A program made the position numbers and the translations under genes. The notes under the pieces are model-generated. The model ran no database searches. It was not told the origin of the DNA and saw only the letters and a program-made list of their open reading frames with translations. Below are positions 24,290-33,281 of a stretch of 64,000 nt of DNA, one piece after another. The stretch lies in contig BSYO01000024.1 in the NCBI GenBank assembly GCA_033239525.1, positions 8,889,991 to 8,953,990 of the forward strand, read 5' to 3'. How positions within the stretch are numbered: position 1 is the stretch's first letter; each line of letters begins with the position of its first letter. The DNA is from Nepenthes gracilis (taxonomy: Eukaryota > Streptophyta > Magnoliopsida > Caryophyllales > Nepenthaceae).

Positions 24290-24900
24290 ACTCTTTAATC
24301 CCATACTTAATAAGAAACTTTATTTTCAAATGTGTGACAGAAGTAATATTTCAAATGTTAAGGCATAGTCAGCACAGTACAACATTATATATTGGGGAAA
24401 GATTTACTACTAGAAAAGTTAGCCGGTGGGAGGTTGACTTTGGATATGTTCCCATCATAACCTCTAGAGATATAATTCCCTTTACTTGGATTGGCTCATT
24501 TTTAGCCTGTATAATGATCCATCATATAGGTCAATTTGATTACTTTTAAGTCTTAACTTAAAGAACACATCAAAATAAAGAATATTTTTTAAACTTTTAT
24601 TATCAATAAAGATTTATTTCAATTGATAATCCTAGACTCCATATGAAATGTGTATAGTTATAACAAGAGAATTAGAATAAATGAATTATATGTGTCATAT
24701 CATTATCACTAAAATTAATGGCATCTTTCTCTACCCTTAATTTCTATCTCTTGTTAGAAAAAAAAGTTTCTTCTGGATGATTAGGAACTACTGAGCTAGC
24801 AAGTTTGGTGGATACCATGTTGATAACCTCTACAACTACTCAATTTCATAGTTGTTTAAGTGGCTCTTCATTATCCTTATCTTCACCTGGGTTAATTCAA
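24290..24900 (-). pseudogene. T2 protease fossil
   Basis: Minus-strand frames give INFSDNDMTHIIHSNS, then FIDNKSLKNILYFDVFFKL (active-site region; the usual DNG has become DNK), then NEPIQVKGIISLEVM. FLVVNLSPIYNVVL and a final HLKIKF follow. It aligns block by block with the protease of element T1 at 2954-3460, which shows the two are one family. Frameshifts separate the blocks. Confidence 0.8.
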
Positions 24901-26039
24901 GATTCTATAAATATTTTATTACATATCCTTTTTATATCAAGGTATGTGACAGTCCAGCCTTATTCCACCGCATAAAACTGCCGTCAAACCTAAATCCTTA
25001 CCTCAAAAATAAATTAATAGCTAATAATTAGGTGGACATAAAATTTTTTCTTTTTTTTCATGTGAATAAACTTTTCTTTTATACACAGGATTGCTTGAGG
25101 TTGAACTACATGAGTTGGCCTTCGGTTTAAATTTTAAACTTGGCCGGCCAACATTAAGGTTAGTTGGACATGAAAACCTTAACATGACATGAGATGCTAC
25201 TAGAATTATCAATTTCATTCATCCATAGAACAATTACGAAAACATGCTAACATCCATAGATTCTTATAAAGCAGAACTGTTCTACAAGTCTTTTCAAAAT
25301 ATTAAAAGAAATACATTAAGTTATTTTGTCCAATTGGGATATGCCGTCTAACTACTTCATAAGCATCTACTTAACTTTGTCCTCCATAAGCCTCTTGTCA
25401 TCTGAAAATGGTAAGAGTGAGCTACAAAACCCAGCAAGATACTCACATGTAGAAAATATAAACATACATATATATATACGGATCCAAGTAAATATTCATA
25501 GCATAACTTATTATACAAAAATCATCATATCGTTTCTTCTTTAGTTCAGAAATCCTTGTTCTTATTCTTTTTATCTTTCCTTCAGAAAACTCATAAAAAC
25601 CATTCGAAATTCTTATCATCTTTAGGGACCGGACGGGAGCGGACAACATCGATGAAGGATTGTGTGTTATCCCACAACCTAATGCCGTATCCTCTTATTA
25701 TGCTTCCCGAGGCGGAAGGTAATGCCTTTAACTCGGCATATGGGGCCGTAGTCCAAAAGTCTTATGCCACCAAAAGTCTCCCCCCGTGGCCCAGGAGGCA
25801 GTCCTCGAGTGTCACTCCAATATCCTTCATTCATCTTTAACAGCAAGTTTAATAGAAACTCGGTTCTTAATTCATGTCTTTTAATGGCCATCCATCATAG
25901 TTCGAAAGTCGAAAGTCGTAGAGTTCCACTTGCTATCTGGATTAAATATATTTTCCTTGTTCTTAAAAGCCTTGTTTCTTTAACTTCAACAATTGAAGTC
26001 CATAAAGCCTTTACCTTAATCATCTTAAGGTCGAAGATC

Positions 26040-26510
26040 TTTCATCAAAATCCGGAGTTATTTTTCTTAAAGCCGGAGTCTGTTTTCTAAAAAATCGGAG
26101 TTCTCTTCTCAAAAGCCGGAGTTCTTTTCTCAAAAAGCCGGAGTTCTTTTCTCAAAAGCTGAAGTTCTTTTCTTGCAAAGCCAGAGTTCTTTTCTCAAAA
26201 ATCAGAGTTCTTTTCTCAAAATGCTGGAGTTCTTTTCTCAAAAGTCGGAAGTCTTTTCTTGCAAAGTTAGAGTTCTTTTCTCAAAAGGACGGAGTTTTTT
26301 TTCTCAAAAGTCAGAGTTCATAAGCCGGAGTTCTTTTTCTAAAAATGGCCGGAGTTCTTTCCTCAAGAAGGCGGAGTTCTTTTCAAAGGGCGGAGTTCTT
26401 TTCTCAAAAGGCGAAGTTTTTTTTACTGAAAGCCGGAGTTCTTTTTACTGAAAGCCGGAGTTCTTTTTCATTAAAAGGCCGGAGCTCTTTTTCAACGACA
26501 GCCGAAGATT
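26040..26510 (-). repeat. Minisatellite of about 22-25 bp units
   Basis: Irregular tandem repeats of GCCGGAGTTCTTTTCTCAAAA with A-run length changes and single substitutions, about 18 units. It merges into the 61-bp array that follows. Confidence 0.85.
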
Positions 26511-26876
26511 AAAAGCCGAAGTTCTTATTCATTAAAAGGCCGAAGTTCTTTTTCAACAAGAGTCAAAGATTAAAAGCCGGAGTTCTTATTCATTAAAAGG
26601 CCGGAGTTCTTTTTCAACGAGAGCTGAAGATTAGAAGTCGGAGTTCTTATTCATTAAAAGGTCGGAGTTCTTTTTCAATAAGAGTCAAAGATTAAAAGCC
26701 AGAGTTCTTATTCATTAAAAGGCCGGAGTTCTTTTTCAACGACAACCGAAGATTAAAAGCTGGAGTTCTTATTTATTAAAAGGCCGAAGTTCTTTTTCAA
26801 CGAGAGCCGAAGATTAAAAGTCAGAGTTATTATTCATTAAAAGGCCGGAGTTCTTTTCTTTAACATTAAATTATCG
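26511..26876 (-). repeat. Six-copy 61-bp higher-order minisatellite
   Basis: GTTCTTATT recurs at 26521, 26582, 26643, 26704, 26765 and (as GTTATTATT) 26826, an exact 61-bp step. Each unit contains two GGAGTTCTT-type motifs, a CATTAAAAGGCC spacer and a CAACGAGAGCCGAAGATT-type end. The unit looks like a fused pair of the shorter monomers. Confidence 0.9.
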
Positions 26877-27295
26877 AAACTTATATCAATCGACAAACAA
26901 CCGTACTTTAAGCAGAACAAATCGAACATCATGAATATCAGGGTTTCTCTTTAAACATACGATTAAGAACGATTTTTCCTTAAATCGAATGAACAGAACA
27001 AACATCATACGTACAGAAACATAAGTCCATCAAAATCAGATATACTTGCGTTGTAAATATGCATAACTAGGAACTTAAAACATCGAAACTTATGCAAATC
27101 GACAAACAACCGTACTTTAAGCAGAATAAAATTAAACATCATGAATATCAGGGCTTCTTTTAAACATGCAATTAAGAACAATTCTTCCTTAAATCATATG
27201 AACAGGACAAACATCATATATATACTGAAACATAAGTTCATCAGAAATCAAATATACTTGCATTGCTAACATGCATAATCATGAACTTAAAACAA
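26868..27295 (-). repeat. Tandem duplication with 209-bp period
   Basis: ATCGACAAACAACCGTACTT occurs at about 26,889 and again 209 bp later. Both copies continue through CATCATGAATATCAGGG, CCTTAAATC and CATAAGT.CATCA to GAACTTAAAAC. They are about 90% alike by eye. Confidence 0.88.
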
Positions 27296-27639
27296 GGGTG
27301 AGTACTCTTGCCTGAATTTCTTTTACTTCACCTTGAACTTTTGGTCTCCCTTTACTAGAAAACTCTATTGCGTGCCTCTTTCTCATGTCCTCTAATTCTA
27401 TTTATAAACCTTGGGTCTGACGGCCGTCGTTAGGGTTCGGCCACACTAGGGGGGATGTATGTTATTTATGGCTTTATATTTTCGAAGAATTTCCTCATTA
27501 AATTTCTAGGTTATTTAGTTCTACATTTCCAAAGAGTTTCCTTATTAATTTCTGGTTAACCAAACTTGGCCGGATTTATGTTTCTCATTTAATTTCTGGT
27601 TAACCGAACTTGGCCGGATTTATATTTCTCATTTAAACA

Positions 27640-27836
27640 CATTCCGGTCAACTAACTGGCGTTGACCGGATTACTTTCCTCTTTCCCATCCTTCCATTCA
27701 CGTTTTCCGGTTAACATTTTACGTTGACCGGATCACGCCTTCCGGCCAACTTTCTACGTTGACCGGATCACGCCTTCCGGCCAACATTCTACGTTGACCG
27801 GATCACACCTTCCGGTCAACACTCGTTGACCAGATT
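27640..27836 (-). promoter_or_regulatory. Array of inverted W-box pairs upstream of the LTR A TATA box
   Basis: TTGACC is found on the plus strand at 27662, 27724, 27759, 27794 and 27826; GGTCAA (TTGACC on minus) at 27646 and 27814; near-matches GGTTAA and GGCCAA fill the other positions. The repeated unit is CCGG(T/C)CAAC, about 8 bases, then ACGTTGACCGGATCACGCC, with a 35-bp step. Each unit can fold into a hairpin. TTGAC(C/T) is the known WRKY-factor binding box. In the minus orientation the array lies about 240-430 bp upstream of the TATAAATAG box. Activity is inferred, not shown. Confidence 0.6.
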
Positions 27837-27902
27837 ACTATCCTTAGGTAATTTTAATTTGACATCGGGAATTTTCTATATTCTAGGATCTTGGCCATTA
27901 CA

Positions 27903-29173
27903 TGGTCACAATCTCCTTTTGAAATATCCAACAGTCTTTAATATTGTACCCTATAGAGATTAATGGTAGAAGTATTTTCACTTGTCTCCTCCATTAGAGT
28001 TCTTAACTGGTTTGAGCCACTACAAGAATTTCTTATTTTAAATTTGTATTAGAATGTTTGTCCAAGTATAAGTAAGAGGAATGGGGTATGTTAGCTTGTA
28101 TTCTCTAGGAACTTCCAACTTAGTCTTCAGTTACTTACGATGATCCTAAGTCGGTTGATTCTATCATTTTTCTCTTTTCCTCCCCCATTATAACCTAAAT
28201 GTTGCTAATAATTTAAATATTTTGGCCATTTGGGGTCATTCACCTTCTCCATTGCAATGCAAGCCCTGGTGGTCGACTCTATCTCCAAGAACATCTTGAG
28301 ATCTTGCTAAGCTAAGGACTTAAAAAATCACCTAATTGAATTATCACTATAAAGACATTTGATTTCACCTCATTAGTGAACTTAATATACTTCTGGATTT
28401 GGTGTTGAATCTAGCCAGAAAATGCTTCAAATTGTCTTATCCTAACAAAATGATGAGGTTATTTTTCTTCCCTCCAACTAGAGGCAAAGTGAGATGATAA
28501 CTGGTCTGCTGGTTCGTGAAAAAGTCCCAATAAAATTTGGGCCTAACATGTAAAATTAAATTCTTATGACTCCCTCTAAGGTCAAAGGGAGACATAGGCA
28601 CAGTTGACATCCTCTAAATTTTGAAAGCCAAGTAGTATGTAAAAATAGTTGAATAATCCATTGAATCAATGCTTCTATCATAGAATTTTAGTACTAGCAT
28701 TTTTAATTTATGAGAGAGCTTATACCGCTTAATCTCTAAGATGAATGGTGTTTGACCCAGTTAGGCTATCTATCCATCAATGCTTCCTTGGGAAATCTAC
28801 TACTATATTCTCTTAATTTGTTCCTCCACTTTAGTTATGAAAGTAATTCTTTTGACATTGATAAATATTCTTAACTCCAAATGATTTGCATATGTGCCTA
28901 GTATTTGTCTAGCTAAGAGGTTTTAGGATATGCTATTGTATAACCATTCCTCTCAGATAGAAGGACATCCTAAATCCCGAGTATATTGAAGATATCATTG
29001 CTCAAGTCTCTCTTTCCTAATCTTAAAGTTTAAACAACTTTTAAGTTGGGAAGATATAACTTCGTAATGCTCCTCAAGAGCCATGGACATCTTCGGCCAA
29101 AAGTGGCTCCGCGTTGAGCCAAATTTCTTTCTTTTCAACATCTTTCTTGATATTGAGGTTTGCGGCTGAAGAA
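27903..29173 (-). pseudogene. T2 gag fossil
   Basis: Colinear with the gag of element T1 (3,550-4,800). The Gag-core stretch near 28,580-28,330 corresponds to the T1 stretch at 4290-4057, including the plus-strand landmarks GGTCAAAGGGAGACA, ATTTCACCTCATTAGTGAACTT and GAGCCAAATTTC. Coding is badly eroded and no frame exceeds about 50 codons. It is split from the protease by solo LTR A and from the 5' end by solo LTR B. Confidence 0.65.
29169..29173. repeat. Left TSD of solo LTR B
   Basis: AAGAA directly before the LTR, repeated at 31501-31505 directly after it. Confidence 0.85.
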
Positions 29174-31500
29174 TGTAACGTATTGAATTACCAGCAAAAA
29201 ATTTGGCAAAGTTTCGAGTACAATATGAATATCAGACTAATACAAAACCTATAAGTACCCTGTGACACATTCAAAATTTTCACAAAAGGGCACCAACACA
29301 GGATCCAAACAAAATTTTCTTTTTTTTCACAACTCAAGCTACAACAACATCAACAAAAATAAAACTCCGAACTCCAGGTTAAAACAGGAAGATACCGCTA
29401 AGTCTCAGAGTACCCTTCAATAACATGCGAAAGCAATTTAGAAATCCATAATAATATAATCTAACTGAACATGTCCTTGACTAATATTCTGACAAAATAA
29501 ATGACATCAAAAATTATACATTTTTCCTGTTTCAAAAGAATTGCCACTAAGCCAAAAATACAAAATATAATGCTTCTAGGTATTAAAATACATCATCTCC
29601 TTGCCTAAGCTAGGTGCAGACCCTTCTGTTCTTTCTCATCAGGTAAGAATTCGTGCTAATTATTTGGGGCGGTAACAAAAGCAAGAAATGAGCTAAAGCT
29701 CAGCAATGTACAATATAACAAGGAACATGCAATATCTTATTTTCAATGTAGCATAATATGTATAGGAAGGAAATAAGGACATATGGAGATCATGCATCGT
29801 AATTACAAAAGAATATGCTTTCATAAATATTTTTTCAAGTTCTTCTACTCTTTTTCCTTAATCCGTTTTCAATCGTTAATTTATTACTGTAAACTTATTT
29901 TATTGAGAGACCGAAATCAATAAGCCTTATTGAATAAAGGAGCAGTCAGTCGTTATCTGGATTGTATGCACCTACACAATCAAAAGTCCGTCTCTTCCTA
30001 TTCTCGACTCAGAGGCGGACCGTCTACCTATCAACCCTATAGACGGAGTCATAATCCATTGCCGCAAACGATATTCATATAGATGACCTTCTACTATAAT
30101 ATACTAAGGCATACCAAGAAATATCACCCGCTAAACGCGACTAGAATACATGGTCAGAGTAATCCTTGAGCTTCTACTGTGATATTATGGCATATCAAAG
30201 TTTATTATCCCTAATTCTCGATCCAAGTTTCTTATTTCTTTAGAAAATTCTACTTTTAAGTACATAATTTTTTTGTTCCCACTCTACTGGAGAACGTTTT
30301 GTATTCGTATTCGTATTTCCTTATTCTGAGGAATAGTTCATAGATCATTCACTTAATTATAGAATTCCCTTCATCATCAAATTTTCTTATTCCTCGTGAG
30401 TTTAAATCCTCATGTTTTCTTACTTTCATGTATAATTTACTTTAAGCTTCAAGAATTAAGAGTTTCTTGCCATGTCAAGCCAAAAACGATTTTTAGAGTG
30501 CCCGGCTACTAAAATTTCCTCGTAGCGGTTCGTATCATGATTCCGAAGCATGCAAATTTTGCATATTCATAAAATATAAAATTAAATGCAATTCAATCAT
30601 ATTTATAAGTCGGGGTTCACATTCGAAGGTCCATTTATGCATAAGTTTCACAAGAGTTCAATCGGGGGATGTGGGGCGCAGGTTTGGGTACTTGCATGCA
30701 TAAACCGCATAAAACGCGGGATTTTGGCCATCAAATTGGTGGGATTTTGTGTCCAAGTCATGGGTCTCAGTTATCTAGTATTAAATTTATGCATAATACC
30801 CAAAATAAATGGTGAAATTTATCCGAGCACTGGTTAGAGTTTCGGGGTCCAAAAAACAGTGCAAACTTTGTTAAACGGACATGAAATCGAAATATATTCA
30901 TACTTGGGACATGGGTAATACAAAATATAAGTTTAATCGGATATCGAAATAAGGATATCTGAAAAAACAAAATAAAAGTGCAAATGAACGAGAGAAAAAT
31001 GTGTGAATGCACTTGTCTCAGGCCGATCTACAACTTTTGTAACTAACACTAGCTCGGAATCAGAATCGGACTCGTGGCTTCGATCTCCTCCTCTCTCTTG
31101 TTTTTCATGCTCTCTCTCTCTCTAAGGGTTTGGGCTTCACGAAAAATAAAATTCACGACCTCCGTGTCGGTTTAACATGGCGCTTGAGCGCCGGCTGTGC
31201 AAGGGCACTCAGCCCTCTCGCGTAGGGGGTTTTTGCGCAGCAATTCGGGTTCAAACCAGCAGTTAGCCCGGAGCATACTAGATTTGCTGTCTACTTCTGG
31301 GCTCGAGTCCACGGCGAGCCCAACCTTCTGGAATTGGCGCCCTCCGCTTGGCTCGAGCTTACAGCGAGCCTAGCCTTAAATTTTACTATACTAAGGCCAA
31401 TTTCTAAATTTTTTTAAATTCACTTATCCCAAATTCAATTATATCAACTATATTAACTTAACTACTAGAATCACTATGTTTGAGGAACCCATAACTTACA
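29174..31500 (-). mobile_element. Solo LTR B, chromovirus type, 2,327 bp, with perfect 5-bp TSD
   Basis: The plus strand begins TGTAACGTATTGAATTACC and ends AACCCATAACTTACA, flanked by AAGAA on both sides. It shares with solo LTR A an early GAGCTA.A..CTCAGCAA-type motif (about 29,690; about 25,413 in A) and a late CTTGTCTC/CTTGCCT segment before a CT-rich tract (about 31,012-31,130), so minus orientation is likely. It lies inside the T2 gag 5' region. No internal domain follows, so it is a solo LTR formed by LTR-LTR recombination. Confidence 0.85.
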
Positions 31501-31505
31501 AAGAA
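31501..31505. repeat. Right TSD of solo LTR B
   Basis: AAGAA, identical to 29169-29173. Confidence 0.85.
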
Positions 31506-31596
31506 CCTTAGCCCTTCGGGTCTAGTCCTCGAATTTGTTAATAGGGTTTTTTATGGGTGTGGTTTGATTCGGGTAACAATGAGTAACTTGAATATA

Positions 31597-31616
31597 TTTC
31601 TCATAGACGATACCAA
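31597..31616 (-). other. Primer-binding-site region of T2
   Basis: Minus-strand TTGGTATCGTCTATGAGAAA immediately follows the 5' LTR. It corresponds to the TTGGCGCCGTCTGTGGGAA segment of Tat elements and to the equivalent site of the LARD at 9088. Confidence 0.65.
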
Positions 31617-31617
31617 T

Positions 31618-32415
31618 AATACGTACTATGAACCCAAATTGTAATTTAATTGAATTCATATTAAACTATAGAATATTCTATCCAAATACTATACATCAAT
31701 CGTTAAATAAGAATTTAAAGAAATAGGATTCACTCTACGGTATATCATTTAATACTTAAATCAATAACTCTCCTCAATATATAAAGAGTGAAAAAAATTA
31801 TAAGGATGTAATAGAGAATGATGGAGGAATTAGCTCCATAATATGCTAAAGAGCAAGTGTTCAAAAGGTCTTTACTCTATTTTTAATTTTGGATTTCTAT
31901 CCCCTTTTTCCAAGAAAGGTGGTGTATTTATAATTACATTATCAGTTGATGATAATTTTAAAAAAAAATAGACCATGATTTGAATGGTTGTGCCAATTAA
32001 AAATTAAATAGTCTAATTATCTTTATGCATATTCTGAATGAGAAGTCTTATTGATGTGGTTCAAAAGATTTATGTGGCTAAGCGATTGGTCATGGTTGGA
32101 AGATTCTAACTTGGGTTACCTCTAAGTTATATTAACCACATCCTTGATTTAATCACTCAACTGATTTGACTGCTTGTAATATCATTTAAGTATTCAACCA
32201 TTTAGCCTTATAATTCGATCTTTTTTTTTTTTTATCATTTCAGCCACTCGATCATTTTTCTCATTTTGACTCTTTCTAGTCTTTGTGGGATTTTGTCTAA
32301 TGGACTTGGACTTTATAGGCTGGTTGATAATTTCTTCTTTTTTAGATTATCATTCATGTATTCATTATAATTAACTAATCAGATTAATCCTATTTAAACT
32401 ATTCCCAACAGATAT
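31618..32415 (-). repeat. 5' LTR of element T2
   Basis: On the minus strand it starts TGTTGGGAATAG and carries TATAAATA at 31925-31932. It is matched by the 3' LTR near 17.4-17.8 kb. The plus-strand landmarks AATTCGATCTTTTTT and CACTCGATCAT are shared. Confidence 0.7.
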
Positions 32416-32429
32416 TATTCAGAATCACA

Positions 32430-33281
32430 TATAAAATACATCATATGTTGAGCCAGTCTTGTTTTGTGGACAATGTTATTCAATATTTTTAGTAGCAATT
32501 ATAAGAAGGCACAATTGTTGAAGACCAACATTGTTAATTATGAGCCATTGGCGAAGAAGGCATTTCTATAGTTTTAATAAAAGGACACGACCAAAAATGA
32601 AATTACTGCATTAGACAAAATTTGAGGAGGAAAGGATATATGCCCAATGTATCACATTTTTACACCTCCAAAAATGGATGAACGAACTATGACAAAAAAA
32701 AAAAAAAAAAAAAAAAACTATAAAGAAATTTGAAAAATGAAAGAAATACAAGCCACATTGCCTTACATTTATCAATGTTTTACCCCAAAAAAAAAAAACT
32801 AAAACTAAACGCCATAAAAATGAAAAAGAAAAAAGAAAGGCAAGACACAAGGTGTTTTATTTGTTCTTTCTGACGTGGTTATGGTTGGTCTCTCTATCCT
32901 CACAAATTATTTATTTGGCAAAACAATAAATAATTTATCAAAAATAAAACAAAAAACAGATAAAATTTACTCTCCCCCCCCCCTCGCCCCCAAGCTTGGG
33001 CCGCGCTGACAGCACAGTACTCCTGAAGTGTCTCAGGGTAAAAATGTGAAATTATTCCTCCGTTACTCCTAGCCGTCCTCCCGTCCCGTCCCGTCGCGCA
33101 CGCCGCCGTGAGTGCGGCCGACCGACCACCATATTCAGCAGTCTGACACAATGTGACCCACCTGCAATACAAACCGAGTCAGCTTCACTAACACCAATAA
33201 TCTCTCGATCCAAAGCACCAACTTTATCTTTTCTCGAGGACTTTTTCCATGTCCTTATTGTCAACTGCTGTCCATCGCTGC
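32430..33281. other. 3' flank and probable 3' UTR of the trihelix gene
   Basis: Downstream side of the minus-strand gene. It includes long A runs at 32,694-32,717 and 32,786-32,799 and a C run at 32,973-32,985. Minus-strand AATAAA signals lie near 32,906 and 32,852. The GC-rich 33,000-33,280 part is probably 3' UTR. No other gene is seen. Confidence 0.5.

Larger units (their letters stand above)
24945..27902 (-). mobile_element. Solo LTR A, chromovirus type, 2,958 bp, inserted in T2 gag
   Basis: On the minus strand it starts TGTAATGGCC and ends GGCTGGACTGTCACA, the form seen in plant Del/Tekay LTRs. A minus-strand TATAAATAG lies at 27398-27406. Internal repeats include minisatellites at 26.0-26.9 kb, a 209-bp duplication at 26.9-27.3 kb and inverted GGTCAAC/GTTGACC units at 27.6-27.8 kb. 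No gag-pol follows either end, so it is a solo LTR. The flanks AGGTA and TGGTC match at only 3 of 5 positions. The T2 gag zinc-finger coding resumes on the other side with about 45 bp missing. Confidence 0.75.
17240..32415 (-). mobile_element. Tat-lineage Ty3/gypsy element (T2) with an antisense extra ORF, interrupted by two solo LTRs
   Basis: Two related LTR sequences (about 17,240-17,830 and 31,618-32,415) enclose a minus-strand gag (31.5-27.9 kb, interrupted), protease (24.9-24.3), reverse transcriptase (24.1-23.0), RNase H (22.9-22.2) and integrase (22.1-21.0). A plus-strand fossil at 19.0-19.7 kb lies between integrase and the 3' LTR. Solo LTRs at 24945-27902 and 29174-31500 are later insertions; without them the element would be about 9.9 kb. 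All frames are heavily broken. This layout matches Tat-lineage elements, in which extra ORFs, sometimes antisense, are known downstream of pol. Confidence 0.8.

Noticed and set aside
24241..24549. 102-codon plus-strand frame
   Set aside because: Antisense of the T2 protease fossil; the minus strand has the recognisable protease blocks.
26173..26451. Repetitive 92-residue frame rich in Phe, Ser and Lys
   Set aside because: Translation of the minisatellite; repeats of non-triplet length and no start context.
26040..26876. Regularly spaced repeats resembling a CRISPR array
   Set aside because: Plant DNA, units are contiguous with no unique spacers, no cas genes, and the array lies inside an LTR.
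31230..31290. tRNA-like GGTTCAAACC sequence
   Set aside because: No cloverleaf stems could be formed around it; it lies inside solo LTR B.
32694..32799. Long A runs as the poly(A) tail of a retroposed gene
   Set aside because: No coding or LINE/SINE sequence precedes them on the plus strand, and there is no flanking target duplication visible.
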